A stretch of 64,000 nt of DNA. It comes from Maribacter_C sp047345145. GTDB lineage: Bacteria > Bacteroidota > Bacteroidia > Flavobacteriales > Flavobacteriaceae. The position numbers and the translations under genes are program-made. Each line of letters starts with the position of its first letter. Position 1 is the stretch's first letter. Shown here piece after piece: positions 25,338-34,660 of the stretch. The DNA lies in contig NZ_JBLFER010000001.1 in assembly GCF_047345145.1 (NCBI RefSeq), forward strand, positions 310,001 through 374,000. The letters are read 5' to 3'. A model generated the notes under the pieces. It did no database searches. It saw only the letters and a program-made list of their open reading frames with translations, and had not been told where the DNA came from.

Positions 25338-26057
25338 TTATGCATTAAAATATTTGCTATTCCAGATAGCTGGATTAAAGTTTTTACCCATTGCAAATCC
25401 GTAGAAAATAACAATTGCTGCAACTGACTTAAACATAAAGAAGAAAACTATCCAAAATTCAGCACTAGTACTGGCCTTAGAAAACAATCCTTCAGGAACC
25501 AATAAGGTAATTAAATAGCTTATAGCTAGAACGAGTAATGAGAGATTCACAATATTCTTGAAAGGCCACATAAGTAGTTTTCGTAAAGGGTGCAAATCAT
25601 TTCCCCATTTATGAACAAGATAAAAGTAATCATTCCCAATAGGAGCAAACAACAATGGATCATCTTTATCCTTTAATTTGAAAAGCTTTGAAGGAGCTAT
25701 TATTTTAAAACCTTTGACTTCGATATTATGATCTCTTTCAAGTTTTTTAATTTCATTAAAAGCTTCTTGTGGTATGTCGCCCTTGAAATATCTAGAGTTC
25801 AGAAAACGAAGTCTATAGTCGATACAGATTTGCTTAATTTGATCAATATGAAAAATTCTATTGGTCTCAAGTTGATCAAAATCGAATTGATTAATAATTG
25901 ATTCTCTCGATCTAGAAATATTTTTTTCTAACCGTTCTTGGTCGAATTCATTGGTTTTTAAAATCTCATAAACTTCTTTCAGAATCACTTCAGATTTTGA
26001 ATCATTGATTTTTAGTTTTGAAAGCTCATCTTCAATATTGGTTTTCTTTAGCAACAT
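25338..26057 (-). CDS. unknown membrane protein with helical N-terminus
   Basis: A 239-aa protein with a charged, helical N-terminal half (Glu/Lys/Asp-rich, about 1-100), a beta-type segment ('VKGFKIIAPSKLFKLKDKDDPLLFAPIGNDYFYLVHKWG') and two membrane helices near the C-terminus (about 172-192 and 203-226). I do not recognise the family. The protein is probably in the inner membrane with the N-terminus inside. It is convergent with the lipoprotein gene (11-bp gap) and divergent from the fasciclin gene. Confidence 0.7.
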   Translation of the reverse strand: MLLKKTNIEDELSKLKINDSKSEVILKEVYEILKTNEFDQERLEKNISRSRESIINQFDFDQLETNRIFHIDQIKQICIDYRLRFLNSRYFKGDIPQEAFNEIKKLERDHNIEVKGFKIIAPSKLFKLKDKDDPLLFAPIGNDYFYLVHKWGNDLHPLRKLLMWPFKNIVNLSLLVLAISYLITLLVPEGLFSKASTSAEFWIVFFFMFKSVAAIVIFYGFAMGKNFNPAIWNSKYFNA

Positions 26058-26202
26058 AATCTTCTTTTTTTTAGCAGTTACTAAATTACGTAATTACTAT
26101 GCGTCTAATTATCAAGTGATTTGAATAAAAGTTAATATTTTGTTAATTTCTACAAACTGCAACTTTCGTTAGCAACAATTTTACTGATATTCTGTAACTT
26201 GC

Positions 26203-26225
26203 CGATGAACGGATACCGTTCGTCG
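26203..26225. promoter_or_regulatory. near-perfect palindrome upstream of fasciclin gene
   Basis: Arms cgatgaacgg and ccgttcgtcg (9 of 10 pair, the tenth G-T) around 3 bp, about 42 bp before the fasciclin ATG. It could be an operator or a leader hairpin. The more GC-rich character stands out from the surrounding AT-rich spacer. Confidence 0.35.
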
Positions 26226-26266
26226 ATATTTTAGCCCTATTCTATTAACCGGAACCTAGAACACCT

Positions 26267-26827
26267 ATGAAATGTAAGGCATGCCCCGTGTCCCTAATTT
26301 TGCTATTTTTCTCTTTAAGCGCCTTAGCTCAAAACACACAATCAGCGACATTTAACAATGTAGAAATGGATCCTAATGCATCCATAATTACAAATACAGA
26401 AAGTTCTCAAAACCACAAGATGTTACTTGCAGCAATGCGGGCGGCAGAACTAGAAGAAATTTTGAGTTTTGACGGTCCGTTTACTGTATTTGCGCCTTCA
26501 GATCTAGCTTTTGAAAAATTACCTAATGACACCATTAAAGAGCTATTAGATCCTGATAACAAAAAGGAAGTTCAAGCTTTAATGACCTATCATATTATAG
26601 CTGGCAATTTTTCGGCTTCTAAGATTTTAATGGCAATGTCTAGAGGAGGGGGGAAAGCCTCTTTCACCACAGTTAATGGTAATGAGCTTATGGCAACAAT
26701 GCAAGGTGTTGATATAATGTTAACTGACAATTTCGGAAATAAAGCTAAGATTACCACAGCTGATTCGAACCAATGTAATGGAGTTATTCATGAAATTGAT
26801 ACGGTAATTCGTCCCGGTAAGTTGTAA
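26267..26827 (+). CDS. fasciclin-domain secreted protein
   Basis: A 186-aa protein with a signal peptide (about 1-22, ending SALA-Q) and one fasciclin domain (about 40-183) shown by 'FTVFAPSDLAFEKLP', 'YHIIAGNFSA', 'TVNGNELMA' and 'NGVIHEIDTVIRP'. Fasciclin domains mediate adhesion; flavobacteria secrete several such short proteins. No membrane anchor or sorting signal is seen. It is monocistronic, with a palindrome in its upstream region, and convergent with pheT (3-bp gap) with no visible terminator. Confidence 0.93.
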   Translation: MKCKACPVSLILLFFSLSALAQNTQSATFNNVEMDPNASIITNTESSQNHKMLLAAMRAAELEEILSFDGPFTVFAPSDLAFEKLPNDTIKELLDPDNKKEVQALMTYHIIAGNFSASKILMAMSRGGGKASFTTVNGNELMATMQGVDIMLTDNFGNKAKITTADSNQCNGVIHEIDTVIRPGKL

Positions 26828-26830
26828 GAT

Positions 26831-29254
26831 TTATCGTAGTTCGGCTTTCAACTCACTTTCGTAACGGTTTTTGAGCTTGCCCATAATCTTGTCGATCTGC
26901 TTGTCTGTTAAGGTGTTGTTTTCATCAAGTAATGTGAAGCCGACGGCGTAGGACTTTTTGCCTTCTGGAAGCTTTTTTCCTGTATAGACATCGAACAGAT
27001 TAACATGCTTCAAAAACTTCTTCTCAGTTTGAAAAGCAAGATCATATACTTCCTTAAAAGTAATACTGTTGTCAAGCAGAAGAGCAAAATCTCGCTTAAC
27101 CTGAGGATATTTTGGAATATTTTGAAAAACAATTTCGGTATCATCTACCAACGAAACAATATTGTCCCAATTAAAATCAGCAAACAGAACTTCTTGCTTA
27201 ATATCAAAGTTTTTCAAAATGGTTTTTTCGACCAGTCCAAGTACTACTAATTCTTTTTTACTTGCCTTCAAAGTCAGTCCTTCAGAAAAATTAGAATTAT
27301 TGAGTGGTTGAGAACTAACTTTGTTTAACCCTAAACGGGACAGTATATTTTCAGCTGTAGCTTTGAGAAAATAGAAATCTGTTTTTTGCGAAGTCACCGT
27401 CCAACTATCTTCATAACGATTTCCAGTGGCAAACAAGCTTAAGTGTTTGCTCTCTAAACGATTGCTTTCATATTGATGGTAAGTTTTACCAAATTCGAAA
27501 AACTTCAAATTTGATCTTTTACGATTTAAATTATGCGAAATTGCTGTTAACCCTGAAAATAACATAGATTGACGCATAACTGATAGGTCATTACTCAAAG
27601 GGTTTAACATGTTTATGTTATGCGCTGTTTGAATTGTGTCAGAGAGTTCATGGTATTCAGGAGAGGTAAGACTATTTGCTAAAATCTCAAAGAAACCTTG
27701 AGAGGCTAGGTGATTACCAATGATATTTTGTAATTTATAATCTTCTAATTTTGAAGTTGGCGCAATAGAAGCGTTAAGCTTTTCTGTGAATAGAATATTG
27801 TTATATCCAAATACACGCAGAACTTCTTCAATTACATCAACATCGCGTTGTACATCGACACGATAAGATGGAATCATTAGCCCAAGTCCTGACTCGGTAA
27901 CATTCATAACCTTAATATCCAAAGAAGATAAGATTGATTTGATCGTATCTCTCGGAATTTCTTGACCAATAAGGTTATTGATTTTGTCAAAATTCAAGAA
28001 CACTTGATGGTCGGCAACTTTATTTGAATACAAATCAACAACATCAGAAGTAATATCACCACCGGCAATTTCTTTTATTAAAACGGCTGCTCGACGTAAG
28101 GCAAATTCCACATTTTCAATATCGATTCCACGTTCAAATCGGAAAGAGGCATCGGTATTCAATCCGTGTCTTTTTGCAGATTTACGTATAGAAACAGGGT
28201 CAAAATATGCACTTTCAAGAAAAATTGAAGTTGTAGTTTCACTAACTCCTGAATGTATTCCACCAAAAACACCGGCAATACACATTGGTTTTTCAGAATC
28301 GCAGATCATTAAATCTTCTTCATGCAATTCTCGCTCAACTTCATCAAGTGTAATGAACTTAGTGCCCTTCGGCAAAGTTTTTACAATGATCTTTTTACCT
28401 TTAATTTTATCAGCATCGAAGGCATGTAATGGCTGTCCCAGCTCATGAAGTACATAGTTGGTAGCATCTACTAAATTATTCTTAGGAGTGATGCCAATTG
28501 CTTTCAATCTATTCTTTAACCAGTCAGGAGAGCTCTGTACAATAAGGTTGCTTAGTGTAATTCCGCAATATCGCGGTGCTAGTATACTATCTTTAACTTC
28601 AACATCAATTTTTAATGATCTATCAGTAATATTAAAATTACTCACCGGAGGGGTAATCAATTCCAATTCAATTTCCTTTTGGCGTAAACCTGCTCTTAAA
28701 TCTCTAGCAACACCGAAATGGCTCATGGCATCAGCCCTATTTGGGGTTAGTCCAATTTCAAATACGTGGTCATTTTCTACTTCAAAAATTTCAGAACAAG
28801 GTGTGCCTATCTTTAGGGAATCTTCTAAAATCATAATGCCATCATGACTATCTCCTAAACCTAATTCATCTTCGGCACATATCATTCCATGACTTTCTTC
28901 CCCTCTAATCTTTCCTTTTTTTATTTTCCAAGGTTCATCGTTGGAATAAAGTGTTGTACCAATTGTAGCAACAGGAACTTTTTGACCAATAGCTACGTTA
29001 GGTGCTCCACAAACGATTTGTAGAGGTGCTCCATTTCCAATATCAACAGTAGTCAATTTTAAACGATCAGCATTGGGGTGTTGGATACAACTAACTACAT
29101 GCCCTACAACAACACCTTGTAATCCACCTTTTACAGATTCGAAAGACGTGATACCTTCTACTTCTAAACCTAAATCAGTTAAAAGTTCGGCCGTTTGATT
29201 TACTTCCCAATCAATATTTATGAATTGTTTGAGCCAGTTGTATGATATGTTCAT
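26831..29254 (-). CDS. pheT: phenylalanine-tRNA ligase beta subunit
   Basis: This 807-aa protein has all parts of the bacterial beta subunit: N-terminal 'MNISYNWLKQFINID', tRNA-binding OB domain (about 40-150, 'VVGHVVSCIQHPNADRLKLTTVD'), B3/B4 editing domain, B5 domain and the C-terminal FDX-ACB anticodon-binding domain ('IPKYPQVKRDFALLLDNSITF' to the end). With PheS it charges tRNA-Phe in the cytoplasm. pheS is not adjacent, as is usual in many Bacteroidota. Upstream (29255-29384) is a 130-bp gap shared with the divergent TlpA gene. Confidence 0.98.
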   Translation of the reverse strand: MNISYNWLKQFINIDWEVNQTAELLTDLGLEVEGITSFESVKGGLQGVVVGHVVSCIQHPNADRLKLTTVDIGNGAPLQIVCGAPNVAIGQKVPVATIGTTLYSNDEPWKIKKGKIRGEESHGMICAEDELGLGDSHDGIMILEDSLKIGTPCSEIFEVENDHVFEIGLTPNRADAMSHFGVARDLRAGLRQKEIELELITPPVSNFNITDRSLKIDVEVKDSILAPRYCGITLSNLIVQSSPDWLKNRLKAIGITPKNNLVDATNYVLHELGQPLHAFDADKIKGKKIIVKTLPKGTKFITLDEVERELHEEDLMICDSEKPMCIAGVFGGIHSGVSETTTSIFLESAYFDPVSIRKSAKRHGLNTDASFRFERGIDIENVEFALRRAAVLIKEIAGGDITSDVVDLYSNKVADHQVFLNFDKINNLIGQEIPRDTIKSILSSLDIKVMNVTESGLGLMIPSYRVDVQRDVDVIEEVLRVFGYNNILFTEKLNASIAPTSKLEDYKLQNIIGNHLASQGFFEILANSLTSPEYHELSDTIQTAHNINMLNPLSNDLSVMRQSMLFSGLTAISHNLNRKRSNLKFFEFGKTYHQYESNRLESKHLSLFATGNRYEDSWTVTSQKTDFYFLKATAENILSRLGLNKVSSQPLNNSNFSEGLTLKASKKELVVLGLVEKTILKNFDIKQEVLFADFNWDNIVSLVDDTEIVFQNIPKYPQVKRDFALLLDNSITFKEVYDLAFQTEKKFLKHVNLFDVYTGKKLPEGKKSYAVGFTLLDENNTLTDKQIDKIMGKLKNRYESELKAELR

Positions 29255-29387
29255 CGATCTTATTTAAAGGGCGTAAAGATAAAACAATGCATTAAGACAT
29301 TCAATAGTGGCTGATTCGAATTGTTTTAATTTTTAAGTGTAGGTTTTTTGTTGTTATTTCGACCTTGAGAACAAATTAAAGACTTTG

Positions 29388-30608
29388 ATGAGAAAAATAG
29401 CAAGCTTACTGATATTGATTTCTATTTTAAATTCCTGCACCCCTCAAAAAGAGAAGTCTCTCGCAGAGGGAATTTGGATAGCTGAGTTGACCGCGATGGA
29501 TGATGTGATACTGCCGTTCAATTTTAAGTTAGCAAAAGTTGCTGAGAATTATGAAATTGAAATGTATAATGCTGAAGAAGTCATAACTGTTAATGAAATT
29601 GAAATTAAAAATGACTCTATTTTAATAAAGTTTCCGGTTTATGAAGGGTATATCGCTGGAACATTTACCGAGAACTCAATAGAGGGAAAATTTATAAAAG
29701 AGAGTTTAGATCGTGTTGTTCCCTTTAAAGCAGCTTACGGAGTGAAAGAACGGTTCAGAAATGCCAATCCACCAGTAGAAAATAGTACTGGTATTTGGGA
29801 GGCAGATTTTGAGAATGATGAGAAGGAAATTTATAAGGCTAAAGGAATTTTCGAACAAACTGGCGACAAGGTTACCGGTACGTTTCGAACTGAGACAGGT
29901 GATTATAGATACCTTGAAGGAGTTATGAGCGGTGATTCATTAAAGATATCGGCATTCGATGGTGCGCATGCATTTGTTTTCACAGCAAAAGTTAATGACA
30001 GTAGTATGAATGGCGCCTTTTATTCAGGAAATCATTCAAAAGAACCTTTTGTAGCGAAACGCAACGAGGCTTTTGAGCTTACCAGTTCAGATTCTCTGAC
30101 CTATATCAAAGATGGCTATGACAAATTCACGTTTTCTTTTCCAAATGCCGATGGAAATCAAATTTCATTAGAAGATGAAAGATTCAAGAATAAACCAGTT
30201 GTTGTACAAATTATGGGGAGCTGGTGTCCGAACTGTTTAGATGAAACCAAATATTATGTGAATTACCTCAAGGAAAATTCAAATAATGATTTAGAAATTA
30301 TTGCTTTGGCTTTCGAATATGCCAAAACTAAAGAGGGTGCTTTTAAAAGTATTAAACGTTTAGAGGATAGAATAGGAGTGGAGTATCCAATTTTATTAGC
30401 TCAGTTTGGATCTTCCGACAAGGCATTAGCCCAAGAAAAACTACCAATGCTAAATCATGTTTTATCTTACCCAACCTCCATATTTATTGATAGAAAAGGG
30501 AATGTTCGAAAGATTCATACGGGTTTTAATGGTCCTGCAACTGGAGAGAAATTTATCGAGTTTCAAAAAGAATTTGATGCATTCGTAAAGGAATTGTTAG
30601 CAGAATAA
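29388..30608 (+). CDS. TlpA-family thiol-disulfide lipoprotein
   Basis: ATG 29388 is taken; a TTG one codon earlier is less likely. The 406-aa product has a lipoprotein signal (LNSCTPQ, Cys17), an extended N-terminal beta domain (about 25-240) that seems to contain two similar halves, and a C-terminal TlpA/thioredoxin domain with 'GSWCPNCLDET', giving the CxxC redox pair at about 282-285, followed by 'IALAFEYAKT' and the cis-Pro region 'SYPTSIFIDRKG'. It is a periplasmic thiol reductase or resolvase, perhaps for cytochrome maturation, but no partner is adjacent. It is monocistronic. A GC-rich hairpin follows. Confidence 0.92.
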   Translation: MRKIASLLILISILNSCTPQKEKSLAEGIWIAELTAMDDVILPFNFKLAKVAENYEIEMYNAEEVITVNEIEIKNDSILIKFPVYEGYIAGTFTENSIEGKFIKESLDRVVPFKAAYGVKERFRNANPPVENSTGIWEADFENDEKEIYKAKGIFEQTGDKVTGTFRTETGDYRYLEGVMSGDSLKISAFDGAHAFVFTAKVNDSSMNGAFYSGNHSKEPFVAKRNEAFELTSSDSLTYIKDGYDKFTFSFPNADGNQISLEDERFKNKPVVVQIMGSWCPNCLDETKYYVNYLKENSNNDLEIIALAFEYAKTKEGAFKSIKRLEDRIGVEYPILLAQFGSSDKALAQEKLPMLNHVLSYPTSIFIDRKGNVRKIHTGFNGPATGEKFIEFQKEFDAFVKELLAE

Positions 30609-30620
30609 ATGATACAGACT

Positions 30621-30641
30621 CCTTCCCCATGCAGGGGAAGG
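30621..30641 (+). terminator. GC-rich hairpin after TlpA gene
   Basis: Perfect 8-bp stem ccttcccc / ggggaagg with a 5-nt loop, 13 bp after the stop codon, with no clear T run. A similar tccttccc...gaagga hairpin is at 49516-49538, so it may be a small repeated element as well as a terminator. Confidence 0.5.
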
Positions 30642-30672
30642 AACATAATAGTTTGATTTTTGTATTTGAGTT

Positions 30673-31791
30673 TTAAATAATCGTAGATTTCCCCAAACCA
30701 ATATTTTCATCGTTTATATTCGGATCTTCATCTGAATCAACAATATGGTCAGCTATATAATCACCCACATAGTCAGTACCATATTTGTCACTTCCTAGAA
30801 TATCTGTGGTAGTTATTCCCTTCTTAAAAGATTTTTGAACAGCTGCAGAAACGGCGTTGGCTTCTTCGTAAAGCCCAAAATGTTGTAGCATTAGTACAAC
30901 ACTGAAAATGGCGGCCACTGGATTAGCAATATTTTTTCCTTTAGCCTGAGGATAAGAACCGTGAAAAGGTGAGAACATTGCATTTTCATTTCCAACGGAA
31001 GCTGATGGCAATAGGCCCATTGAACCAATAACGATACTTGCTTGGCTCGTAAGGATATCTCCAAACATATTTTCTGTCAGAATAACATCAAACTGTGAAG
31101 GATTGGTCATAAGTTGTACGAAAATGTTGTCAATAAATTGACATTCAAAATGTACTTCTGGGTAACTATCGGAAATCTCGGTAACTACCTTTCTCCATAA
31201 ACGTGAGGTTTCGAGTACATTTGCTTTGTCTACTAGAGTAAGTCTGCCTCTACGTTTTTTAGCTGCTTTAAAAGCCAAGTGCGTTATTCTAGCAATCTCC
31301 TTCTCAGAATATTCACAAAGGTCTGAAGCCAGAGTTGCATCCTCATTTAGTGTTTTTTTTCCGTAATAAATACCTCCAGTAAGTTCTCGGTAAATGACAA
31401 AATCGGTTCCAGCAATGACCTTTTTAGGTAAAACTGAATTTTTAACAAGGGCAGGAAAAACTTTTACGGGTCGAATATTTGCAAAAAGACCTAACTCTTT
31501 CCTAAGTTTTAATAAGCCCTGCTCTGGTCTAATTCGAGCTTCAGGATTATTGTCATATTTTAAAGCACCAATCGCTCCAAATAATATAGCGTCAGAGTCT
31601 TTACATAGTTGTAAAGTTTCTGTTGGTAATGGGTTTCCATCATTAGAAATAGCTATAGCTCCAACAGGAGCTTCCTTGTATGTAAAATGGTGATTGAAAG
31701 TTTCTTCAACAGCTTGAAGACACTTTACCGCTTGGGCCAAAACTTCAGGTCCGATTCCATCTCCTCCTAAAAGCGCTATTTTTAAATTCAT
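30673..31791 (-). CDS. leuB: 3-isopropylmalate dehydrogenase
   Basis: A 372-aa NAD-dependent enzyme of leucine synthesis, oxidising and decarboxylating 3-isopropylmalate. Hallmarks: 'LGGDGIGPEVLAQAVKCL', 'DAILFGAIG', 'PEQGLLKLRKELGLFANIRPVKVF', 'FVIYRELTGGIYYG', 'LVDKANVLETSRLWR', 'NIFVQLM', 'DILTENMFGDILTSQAS' and 'FSPFHGSYPQAKGKNIANPVA'. The length is normal. It starts 2 bp after leuA, so the two form an operon. leuC and leuD, needed between the two steps, are not adjacent. Confidence 0.98.
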   Translation of the reverse strand: MNLKIALLGGDGIGPEVLAQAVKCLQAVEETFNHHFTYKEAPVGAIAISNDGNPLPTETLQLCKDSDAILFGAIGALKYDNNPEARIRPEQGLLKLRKELGLFANIRPVKVFPALVKNSVLPKKVIAGTDFVIYRELTGGIYYGKKTLNEDATLASDLCEYSEKEIARITHLAFKAAKKRRGRLTLVDKANVLETSRLWRKVVTEISDSYPEVHFECQFIDNIFVQLMTNPSQFDVILTENMFGDILTSQASIVIGSMGLLPSASVGNENAMFSPFHGSYPQAKGKNIANPVAAIFSVVLMLQHFGLYEEANAVSAAVQKSFKKGITTTDILGSDKYGTDYVGDYIADHIVDSDEDPNINDENIGLGKSTII

Positions 31792-31793
31792 TA

Positions 31794-32963
31794 CTAGACC
31801 TTTTCGATGGCAACGTCAGTAGCAGCGATGATTTCATGAATATCTTCATCCATGATTTCTTTTTTTCTGTCTGCAAACTTTAAAAATTCTTGATAAACGG
31901 TATCTAATTGCAATTTGGTCAATTCATAACCCACTATTTTTGCACGATATGCTAAAGCTGCCCTTCCACTTCTTGCCGTAAGGACAATAGATGATTCGTT
32001 GACACCCACATCAGCAGGATCAATGATTTCATAAGTCTCTCTATTTTTGATAACTCCATCTTGATGAATACCCGAACTATGTGCAAAGGCATTTGCGCCA
32101 ACAATAGCTTTGTTGGGTTGCACCATCATTCCCATTTTTTGAGAAACCATTTGACTGGTATCATATAACAATTTGCTGTTGATATTCGTATCCAAGCCTA
32201 AACTTGGGTGTTGACGAAGAATCATTACAACCTCCTCCAACGAAGTATTTCCTGCGCGTTCACCGATACCATTTATGGTACATTCGATTTGTCTTGCACC
32301 GTTTACAACTCCGGCAATTGAATTGGCAGTAGCCAATCCTAAATCATTATGACAATGACAAGAAAGCACGGCTTTGTGAATACCTTTGACATTTTCTTTA
32401 AGGAATTTCATTTTAGCTCCATATTCTTCAGGAAGACAGTATCCAGTGGTATCTGGAATATTCAAAACAGTCGCACCAGCAGCAACTACAGCTTCGCAAA
32501 CACGTGCTAGGAATACATTGTCCGTTCGGCCAGCATCTTCTGCATAGAATTCTACATCTTCAACAAAAGTTTTGGCATAACTGACTGCTTCCACGGCGCG
32601 CTCGATTATAGCATCTTTATTAGAATTGAATTTGTATTTGATATGTGAATCAGAAGTTCCAATTCCCGTATGTATTCTTGGTCTCAATGCAGGCTTTAAA
32701 GCTTCCGCGGCAACTTCAATATCTTTCTTAACTGCGCGGGTCAAACCGCAAACGATTGCATTTTTAACGAGCTTGGCAATTTCAAGTACAGAATTAAAAT
32801 CCCCAGGACTGGATATTGGAAAACCTGCCTCAATAATATCAACACCCAAATTGTCTAAACGCTCAGCAATTACCAATTTTTGCTCTGCATCTAATTTGCA
32901 TCCAGGTACCTGTTCTCCGTCTCTGAGTGTTGTGTCAAATATTTGTACTTTATCTTTGCTCAT
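31794..32963 (-). CDS. leuA: 2-isopropylmalate synthase, short form
   Basis: A 389-aa enzyme condensing 2-oxoisovalerate and acetyl-CoA, the first committed step of leucine synthesis. It has the HMGL/LeuA signature 'IFDTTLRDGEQVPGCKLD', 'GLTRAVKKDIE', 'HTGIGTSDSHIKYK', 'HCHNDLGLATANS' (metal-binding His pair) and 'GERAGNTSLEEV'. Only the TIM barrel and the linker helices are present; the C-terminal leucine-binding regulatory domain of standard ~510-aa LeuA is absent, which is usual in flavobacteria. So feedback control, if any, must be different. It is first in the leuA-leuB operon. Confidence 0.95.
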   Translation of the reverse strand: MSKDKVQIFDTTLRDGEQVPGCKLDAEQKLVIAERLDNLGVDIIEAGFPISSPGDFNSVLEIAKLVKNAIVCGLTRAVKKDIEVAAEALKPALRPRIHTGIGTSDSHIKYKFNSNKDAIIERAVEAVSYAKTFVEDVEFYAEDAGRTDNVFLARVCEAVVAAGATVLNIPDTTGYCLPEEYGAKMKFLKENVKGIHKAVLSCHCHNDLGLATANSIAGVVNGARQIECTINGIGERAGNTSLEEVVMILRQHPSLGLDTNINSKLLYDTSQMVSQKMGMMVQPNKAIVGANAFAHSSGIHQDGVIKNRETYEIIDPADVGVNESSIVLTARSGRAALAYRAKIVGYELTKLQLDTVYQEFLKFADRKKEIMDEDIHEIIAATDVAIEKV

Positions 32964-33112
32964 TGTAATATTTGTGTAGTTTTATGTACCCTTTACGAAT
33001 ATATAACCAATAGGGGTAATCTCCTAAAAAAGCAATTAAGATTTACAACGCTTAATCACTTTTAAAGGTGTTAAAATTCTGATTAACAATTATTTAAATT
33101 ACTTTTTTTACG

Positions 33113-34657
33113 ATGACAAATGCCCATAAAGATGCTTTGTTCGTATTAGTGAAATCATTATCTAAGTCTGAGAAGCGTCAGTTTAAACTCTACGTTGGGC
33201 GTTTGGGGGTAAATACTGATGCCAAATTTATTGCGCTTTTCAATTTAATGGACAAAATGCGCGAATATAATGAGAAGACCATCTTGGCTAGCGGAATCGT
33301 AAAAAAATCGCAATTATCAAACTTAAAGGCGCACCTGTATAAACAGATTTTAATCAGTCTTCGTTTAAACCCTGTGAATCAAAATATGCGTGTTCAAATT
33401 CGCGAACAGCTTGATTTTGCTACTATTTTATATCAAAAGGGGCTCTACAAGCAAAGCTTGAAAATTCTTGATAAAGCAAAGACAATTGCTATAGAGAATG
33501 AGGAGAAAAACATTGCTTATGAAATTGTTGAGTTAGAGAAGATTATTGAGACGCAATATATTACCAGAAGTATTCCCGATAGGGCTAATGAATTAGCGAT
33601 TCAAGCAAAAGAATTATCGGCTCATAATGTAATGACCAGTAAACTTTCAAATCTGTCTTTACAACTTTATGGATGGATGTTAAAAGTAGGTTATGCTAAG
33701 AGTGATGAAGACCTGAATAAGGTCAAAAGCTATTTTGAAAAACAACTTCCTAAGTACCATATTGATGAACTTGGTTTTCGTGAGAAATTATGGTTGTACA
33801 AAGCGCATTTGTGGTATAGTTTTTTAACTCAGGATTTCTTGTTTTGTTATAAATATGCTAACAAATGGGTAGATTTATTTTATGAGAACAAGGAGATGAT
33901 TTATTTAAACCCTGTGTTCTTTTTAAAAGGAAATCATTATCTGTTAGAATCCTTATTTTATGTGAAATATAGTTCGCAATTTAAACAAGTGCTTGAACGT
34001 ATGGAAGCTATGGTGGAGAGCAAGGATTTTCCTAAAAATGACAATATTTCTTCCTTGGCGTTCCTCTATATCAACTCCAACAAATTAAATCTTCACTTCA
34101 TGGAAGGAACCTTCAAAAAGGGACTTTATTTGGTCAAGATTGTAGAGTATGGAATTGCCAAACACAAAGACCGAATTGATGAACATCACATCATGTTGTT
34201 GTACTATAAGGTCGCTTGTTTGTATTTCGGAATGGGGGATAACAAAGCTTGTATTCAGTACCTCAAGAAGATTATCAATAATAAGAATTTGAAAATGCGC
34301 GAAGATTTAATGTGCTTTGCTAGGGTACTAAGTTTGGTAGCGCATTATGAAGCAGGAATGGATTATCATCTCGAAGTGCAGTTAAAAAGCACCTATAAGT
34401 TTTTACTAAAAATGGATGATCTGCATGAAGTGCAAAAAGAGATGATCAAGTTCTTAAGGAACTTAGGGAATATTTACCCGAGCGACTTGCGAAATGAATT
34501 CCAGAAACTCCATACTGAGCTTAAGAAGTATGAAGACCACCCGTATGAGAAAAGAGCATTCTTGTACTTAGACGTAATTTCATGGTTAGAAAGTCATTTG
34601 GAAAGCAAGCCAGTGGGACAAATTATTCGAGAAAAAGCTTTGTCACTTACCCGATAA
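33113..34657 (+). CDS. conserved helical-repeat protein of unknown function
   Basis: A 514-aa cytoplasmic protein without signal peptide or membrane helix. The N-terminus ('KDALFVLVKSLSKSEKRQFKLYVGRLG') and the TPR-like helical middle ('QKGLYKQSLKILDKAKTIAIENEEKNIAYEIVELEKII') occur in a protein type I recognise as conserved in flavobacteria, but without assigned function. It may be a scaffold. The next gene, an EamA transporter, starts 3 bp after its stop, so they are translationally linked. It is divergent from leuA, across a 149-bp spacer. Confidence 0.8.
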   Translation: MTNAHKDALFVLVKSLSKSEKRQFKLYVGRLGVNTDAKFIALFNLMDKMREYNEKTILASGIVKKSQLSNLKAHLYKQILISLRLNPVNQNMRVQIREQLDFATILYQKGLYKQSLKILDKAKTIAIENEEKNIAYEIVELEKIIETQYITRSIPDRANELAIQAKELSAHNVMTSKLSNLSLQLYGWMLKVGYAKSDEDLNKVKSYFEKQLPKYHIDELGFREKLWLYKAHLWYSFLTQDFLFCYKYANKWVDLFYENKEMIYLNPVFFLKGNHYLLESLFYVKYSSQFKQVLERMEAMVESKDFPKNDNISSLAFLYINSNKLNLHFMEGTFKKGLYLVKIVEYGIAKHKDRIDEHHIMLLYYKVACLYFGMGDNKACIQYLKKIINNKNLKMREDLMCFARVLSLVAHYEAGMDYHLEVQLKSTYKFLLKMDDLHEVQKEMIKFLRNLGNIYPSDLRNEFQKLHTELKKYEDHPYEKRAFLYLDVISWLESHLESKPVGQIIREKALSLTR

Positions 34658-34660
34658 CTG

